A DNA stretch of 64,000 nt, taken from assembly GCF_947507565.1 (NCBI RefSeq), contig NC_089187.1, positions 124,001 through 188,000 of the forward strand, given 5' to 3'. Source of the DNA: Oscarella lobularis. Taxonomy: Eukaryota; Porifera; Homoscleromorpha; Homosclerophorida; Oscarellidae. The position numbers and the translations under genes are program-made. Shown here one piece after another: positions 57,632 to 64,000 of this stretch. Position 1 is the first letter of the stretch. Each line of letters starts with the position of its first letter. Under the pieces are notes generated by a model. That model had not been told where the DNA came from and did no database searches. It saw only the letters and a program-made list of their open reading frames with translations.

Positions 57632-58109
57632 ACTAATCTCCGTGATTTAGCTATCATTCTGTAAAAGAAAGTCATACATGTACCGGTATGTCATATGGCA
57701 TAAGGCATAGTTGAGGCTAGGGGTGGGGGTGAAGGCTGCCAGCGAGCGCTGGTTTTTTCCTTTTTTTAGCGTGACCACCTCCCAGACCCTCTCCGCCACG
57801 GTGACAGAAGGGATGGGCATAGCTATGGTCTGGGAACGAGGCTAGAAGTTGGGGTGGGTTGCGGTGGGTTGCGGTTAGTGTGAAGCCACTGTTTCATTCA
57901 ATTGCAGACCTTCACCGACTCGTTGCGACGTTTACTGGGGTTAGGGATGGGTTAGGTACAAATCTAACGTTTTCTCTCGCACTCATTTGCCCTACAGTAT
58001 AGTAGGACGCCCAGTAGGACAATAGATGTAAGAGGGACACAGCGACTCACAGCGACACGGCCCGGCGACACAGCGCAGGGCGACGAAACTAGCGCACGCT
58101 AAGCCCAAA
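57632..58109. other. Intergenic, with a short inverted-repeat element
   Basis: Contains CCCAGACC (57781-57788) and its reverse complement in GGTCTGGGAACGAGGCTAG (57827-57845). The latter is, reverse-complemented and with one mismatch, also found at 54747-54765 next to the MIOS start. GGGGTGGG and GGTTGCGGT runs follow. Possible remnant of a small non-autonomous element. Confidence 0.35.
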
Positions 58110-60313
58110 ATGATCAACGCGGCGCAGTCCTCCCCCCCCGACTTCGATGCAGAAATCCCCGCGTTTATTCTGGATGCTGAAATCATCGAAGACTTCTCGT
58201 CAATCTTAAATTTGCGCAGCATTGCCAAATGCCCCCTTGGGGGACACCTTTCTTACAAATGGCACTTTCGATCCAGAGAGAGGAAAATCGTCGTCAGTCC
58301 CTTTGAGACGTTTGGATCTATTGGGTGTCCCGACGGAGACGAACAGGAAGATTTGAAGGTTTTCGCTGATCGGAGTGTCAGAGCAGGGCACTACTATTGC
58401 GTCGTCTCAAGCTCTCGCACGAACAAAATAGCAATTTCGAAAATTGTGGAAGTCATTCCTCTGAGTAATAGCGCTCGCATTCTCGCTTGTTTTTCTTCTT
58501 TTTACGTGATCTTTTCGTCTAGCGGAGACCCCTAGTAAAGCTGTTCAAACACCGCCGCCCACTCCATCTCCTCCTCCCGTGGAAAACGTTGAGGAAATTT
58601 CCAGCAGCGAGATCACGGTGGCGTCGTCTTCAGGACAGACCACTAATAATCCTAAGAGAGGCAAGCATTAGCTCAAACCTGTCATGCCTAGTTGGAAATA
58701 ATTTGGTTTACGTTTACAGCTAAGATGGAAACTCCTCAAGATCGTTGGGTTGGTCAATGAAAGATCTTTTAAAATGCTGTAACCTGTAGTAAAATTTGTA
58801 GGGGTGCTCGCCATCAACTGCTGCTGAAAGCAATTCCTTGACTCGCCAAATTTGTGAATGGCAAGAGAATCATCTCGACGCCCATCTTTTCTCGAGTCTC
58901 CTTCAATGGGACGACGCTGCCGCTGAGAAACACTTCAAGAGCATTGCCACGACCCATCGCGGTGACACCTTGAAGTTCTTTCGGCTTGCAGCCAAGAGGA
59001 AAAAGCACGACAAAATTTGCACTGACCTCGGCGTTCTCCTTGGTGCAATATTCGCTCCGCCATCCGATGATCTGCTGATTATTTCCACTTGCAACTGGCT
59101 CGTAGAGAGACCCAAATATCAGGACTGTCACATAGACGTGGCTGTTTTACTCTCCACTCCCGGCGGAGAGTACATCCCTCTACTTCTCATCGAAGTGGGG
59201 ACGACTCTCAAACAAAAGCGTGCTCAGTTGCACAGGTACAGCAGTAGTGTATTATATTGCGTTTGGCAACTCACTGCAAGTGGGTTTGGCTGTAGATACT
59301 ACGAAATTCTTTATCGTGAGCATTTCCCAGAATTATGGCGAGACATTGCCCAAGGAGGGTTTCCGTGTCTCGGTCTTGTACTCTCGGAATCCTGGGCTGA
59401 TCTGCATGGCTTTGCTACTGTTGAAGACGAGGCTCTTCATACATTATTGCAAAGTGTCTGTGTCGAAGATGATGCCTCACTTAAGAAATTGCTCGGTTTC
59501 TTGCACTTTCGCATTTTGAAACTGGCAAGACAATGGGATAAATTAGATCATTTTTTTGAACCGCTCTACGTTCCCATTGTGCCAAGTTTGTGCTCACAAT
59601 CGTCCACGTTATTGCAAATAATGTTTTCTCCGTTTAGTTCATTTCGAATGTCAGTCCGTTCATTATTTCAATGGAAAGGCGTCTTTGCGAATTCATAAAA
59701 ACAAAAGCGTTTTCGTGTACAAGTTCGACAAGAAGGAAAGTGAAGCAGATACCGAGAAAGTTGATCTAGCCATCAAATTTTTTACACGTGATCACGTTGT
59801 ATTTGTCTTTCGCGTATTTGATCATGTGGTATATTTTTAGGCTCCGACGGAGAAGCTTACGGAACCGAAATTCACCAGCATCTAGCGAGAAAGAATCTTG
59901 CTCCCGAATATCTTTATGATGGATTTGCGTTCAACGGCAAATTCATTGCAATGGGCTACCTACCGGAAGCGGATTGGTGTTCACTGAACGATTGTCTGAA
60001 TGACGCCGAGCCACTGACGCCGGTCTTTGCGAAATCGGTTATTAGGAAATTGCAAGCAACGGTCAACGCCCTTCACGAGCGAAATTACGTCCACGGGGAC
60101 TTACGCGCAACAAACGTCCTCGTTTCGAACGACGGTGACGTCAGGATTGTGGATTTTAATTGGGCAGGGAAAAGCGATCATGTCTATTATCCCAAAAGTC
60201 TCAATCCGGAGATTGACTGGCCGGGTGTTCCTGAGAATCGCATACGCGAAAATCACGATCACTACTTTGTGGCAGAAATGATAAGGAAAATCAAAGATAA
60301 GGAACAGATATGA
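58110..60313 (+). CDS. Ig / nuclease-fold / HGDLR-kinase protein, copy 2
   Basis: Same six-exon plan as copy 1, and it looks whole. Ig-like exon (LNLRSIAKCPLGGHLSYKWH, VRAGHYYCVVSSS), phase-1 intron, Pro-rich linker (TPPPTPSPPPVENVEEISSS), GC-donor intron, METPQDRWV, nuclease-fold-like exon (HIDVAVLLSTPGGEYIPLLL, IEVGTTLKQKRAQLHRYSSS), kinase N-lobe (VFVYKF, DLAIKFF) and kinase C-lobe (HGDLRATNVL, VDFNWAGKSDHVYYP). The first Ig cysteine of copy 1 (LRCVAQC) is replaced by Ser (LRSIAKC), but the second nearby Cys remains. The linker is longer and lacks the basic stretch of copy 1. Differences from copy 1 in the nuclease-like exon are mostly amino-acid changing. Confidence 0.75.
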
Positions 60314-60557
60314 GATATGAGGAGAGACCGTTCTGAGCCGATTTCTGCATGTTACTGTGAACTGATTATTTTAATTAACGATCGTTTTTTATTCATTCTA
60401 CATTTGTTGCAGATCAGAGACTCGCCGCTCAACATAAATGACTCTTATAAGAGGAATGAGGTTTGGATTATTGCGTGTCTACAGATGACGGCTGCAGGAG
60501 GGCGTCAGTGATTTCTCGAAACAAAGTAGGTGCTACATGGGGAGTTATTTAATTCAT
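60314..60557. other. 3' flank of copy 2
   Basis: Downstream sequence of the second Ig-kinase gene, unlike that of copy 1. No coding signal is recognised; the minisatellite begins at its end. Confidence 0.4.
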
Positions 60558-62160
<1,603 letters not shown>

Positions 62161-62194
62161 CCGTCTACTCCAAAAGCACGCTAAGCACGACCGC

Positions 62195-64000
62195 ATGGCG
62201 CTGCTCCCCGACTTCGATGCCGAAATCCCCACGTTTATTCTGGATGCTGTAGTCATCGAAGACTTCTCGTCAATCTTAAATTTGCGCTGCGTTGCCAAAT
62301 GCCCCCTTGGTGGACACATTTCTTACAAATGGCACTTTCGATCCAGAGAGAGGAAATTCGTCGTCAGTCCCTTTGAGACGTTCGGGTGTCCCGACGGAGA
62401 CGAACAGGAAGATTTGAAGATTTTCGCTGATCGGAGTGTCAGAGCAGGGCACTACTATTGCGTCGTCTCAAGCTCTCGCACGAACAAAATAGCAATTTCG
62501 AAAATTGTCAAATTCATTCCTCTGAGTAATAGCGCTCGCATGCTCGCTTGTTTTTCTTCTTTCTACGTGATCTTTTCGTCTAGCGGAGACCCCTAGTAGA
62601 ATTGTCCTAACACCGCAGCCCACTCCATCTCCTCCTCCCGTGGTGGAGAACGTTGAGGAGATTTCCAGCAGCGAGATCACGGTGGCGTCATCTTCAGGAC
62701 ATACTCCTAAGAGAGGCAAGCATTAGCTCGAACCTGTCATGCCTAGTTGGAAATAATTTGGTTTACATTTACAGCTAAGATGGAAACTCCTCAAGATCGT
62801 TGGGTTGGTCAATGAAAGATCTTTTTAAAATGCTGTAACCTGTAGTAAAATTTGTAGGGGTGCTCGCCATCAACTGCTGCTGAAAGCGATTCTTTGAATC
62901 GCCAAATTTGCGAATGGCAAGAGAGTCATCTTGACGCCCATCTTTTCTCGAGTCTCCTTCAATGGGACGACGCTGCCGCTGAGGAACAGTTCAAGCGCAT
63001 TGCCACGACCCAGCTCGGTGACACCTTGGAGTTGTTTCGGCGTGCAGCCAAGAGGGAAAAGCACGGCAATATTTGCACTGACCTCGACAGTGTCCTTAAA
63101 GCAATATTCGCTCAAGCAGCCGATGATTTGTTGATTATTTCCACTTGCAACTGGCTCGTAGAGAGACCCGAATATCAGGACTGTCACATAGACGTGGCTG
63201 TTTTACTCACCACTGCCAACTATAAGTACATCCCTCTACTTCTCATCGAAGTGGGGACACCTCTTGAACGAAAGCGTGCTCAGTTGCACAGGTACAGCAG
63301 TAGTGTATTATTGCGTTTGGCAACTCACTGCAAGTGGGTTTGGCTGTAGATACTACGAAATTCTTTATCGTGAGCATTTCCCGAAGGTATGGCGAGACAT
63401 TGCCCAAGGAGGGTTTCCGTGTCTCGGTCTTGTACTCTCGGAATCCTCGGCTGATCTGCACGGCTTTGCTACTGTTGAAGACGTCTTTGCTGCTGTTGAA
63501 GGCAAGGCTCTTCATACGTTATTGCAAAGTGTCTGTGTCGAAGATGATGCCTCACTTAAGAAATTGCTCGGTTTCTTGCACCTTCGCATTTTGGAACTGG
63601 CAAGACAATGGGATAAATTGCATCATTTTTTTCCACCGCTTTACCTTCCCATTGTGCCAAGTTTGTGCTCACAATCGTCCACATTATTGCAAGTAATGTT
63701 TTCTCCGTTTAGTTGATTTCGAATGTCAGTCCGTTCAATATCTCCATGGAAAGGCGTCTTTGCGAATTCATGAAAACAAAAGCGTTTTCGTATACAAGTT
63801 CGACAAGAAGGAAAGTGAAGCAGATACCGAGAAAGTTGATCTAGCCATCAAATTTTGTACACGTGATCACGATGTATTTCTCTTTTACGTATTTGATCAT
63901 GTAGCATATTTTTAGGCTCCGACGGAGAAGCTTACGGAACCGACGTTCACCAGCATCTAGCGACAAAGAATCTTGCTCCCGAATATCTTCATGATGGATT
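62195..64000 (+). pseudogene. Ig / nuclease-fold / HGDLR-kinase protein, copy 3 (partial)
   Basis: Third copy of the array, cut by the window end within the kinase part. The Ig-like exon (LNLRCVAKCPLGGHISYKWH, VRAGHYYCVVSSS), Pro-rich linker, GC-donor intron, METPQDRWV and nuclease-fold-like exon are all recognisable, as is the start of the kinase N-lobe (VFVYKF, KVDLAIKF). It has the most divergent nuclease-like exon (for example AQAADDLL in place of APPSDDLL). Its N-terminus is shorter (MALLPDFDAEIPTF) because the SELENOO fragment abuts it. It looks broken in the nuclease-like part, with about one break, unless splicing differs from copies 1 and 2. Confidence 0.65.

Overview
This is a gene-dense stretch of an animal nuclear genome. 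It encodes metazoan signalling and housekeeping proteins (JNK, BBS10, dynamitin, ALADIN, DBF4, MIOS, CCDC47, IP6K, a PH-PTB adaptor, dispanins). Introns are mostly 40-90 bp, intergenic gaps are tiny, and several convergent genes end within a few tens of bases of each other. A compact early-branching animal fits best, plausibly a homoscleromorph sponge such as Oscarella. That placement is inference; no species marker is visible.

Layout. 1-2.3 kb: possible promoter with duplicated CCAAT boxes and a small unrecognised spliced gene. 2.3-6.5 kb: ANKAR (-). 6.5-8.8 kb: a TSP1/Ig membrane receptor (-) whose tail carries ITIM- and ITSM-like tyrosine motifs. 9.3-11.4 kb: three goose-type lysozyme copies (-), the middle one truncated. 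11.5-16.8 kb: intronless JNK (-), a secreted GH31 glycosidase with an inserted ricin-type lectin (+) and BBS10 (+). 16.8-19 kb: AAAS (-). 19-22.2 kb: four tandem Shisa/WBP1-like membrane adaptors (+), then a canopy ER protein (+). 23.4-25.3 kb: DBF4 (-). 25.5-26.8 kb: two dispanins (-). 27.3-29.7 kb: HPRT (+) and POLR3F (-). 29.8-34.8 kb: a TRPA-type channel (-). 35.2-37.2 kb: CCDC47 (-). 37.5-37.8 kb: possible structured RNA. 37.9-41.5 kb: DDX23 (+). 41.7-45.6 kb: IP6K and DCTN2 (-). 45.7-46.8 kb: CIR1 (+). 47.3-54.7 kb: an IRS/DOK-like adaptor and MIOS (-).

The right end, 54.8-64 kb, is different. It is a tandem array of three copies of an unusual gene encoding an Ig-like domain, a proline-rich linker, a restriction-enzyme-fold-like domain and a short protein kinase of the HGDLR/DFN type known from Crinkler-like and fungal effector proteins. 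The copies are interrupted by a small unknown gene, a 25-bp minisatellite of about 0.9 kb and a decayed SELENOO fragment. This array is the best candidate for an undescribed system; the ITIM/ITSM receptor and the Shisa-like cluster come next.

Exon borders were placed by hand from GT/AG (or GC/AG) sites and conserved protein sequence. Genes are given as start-to-stop spans including introns.
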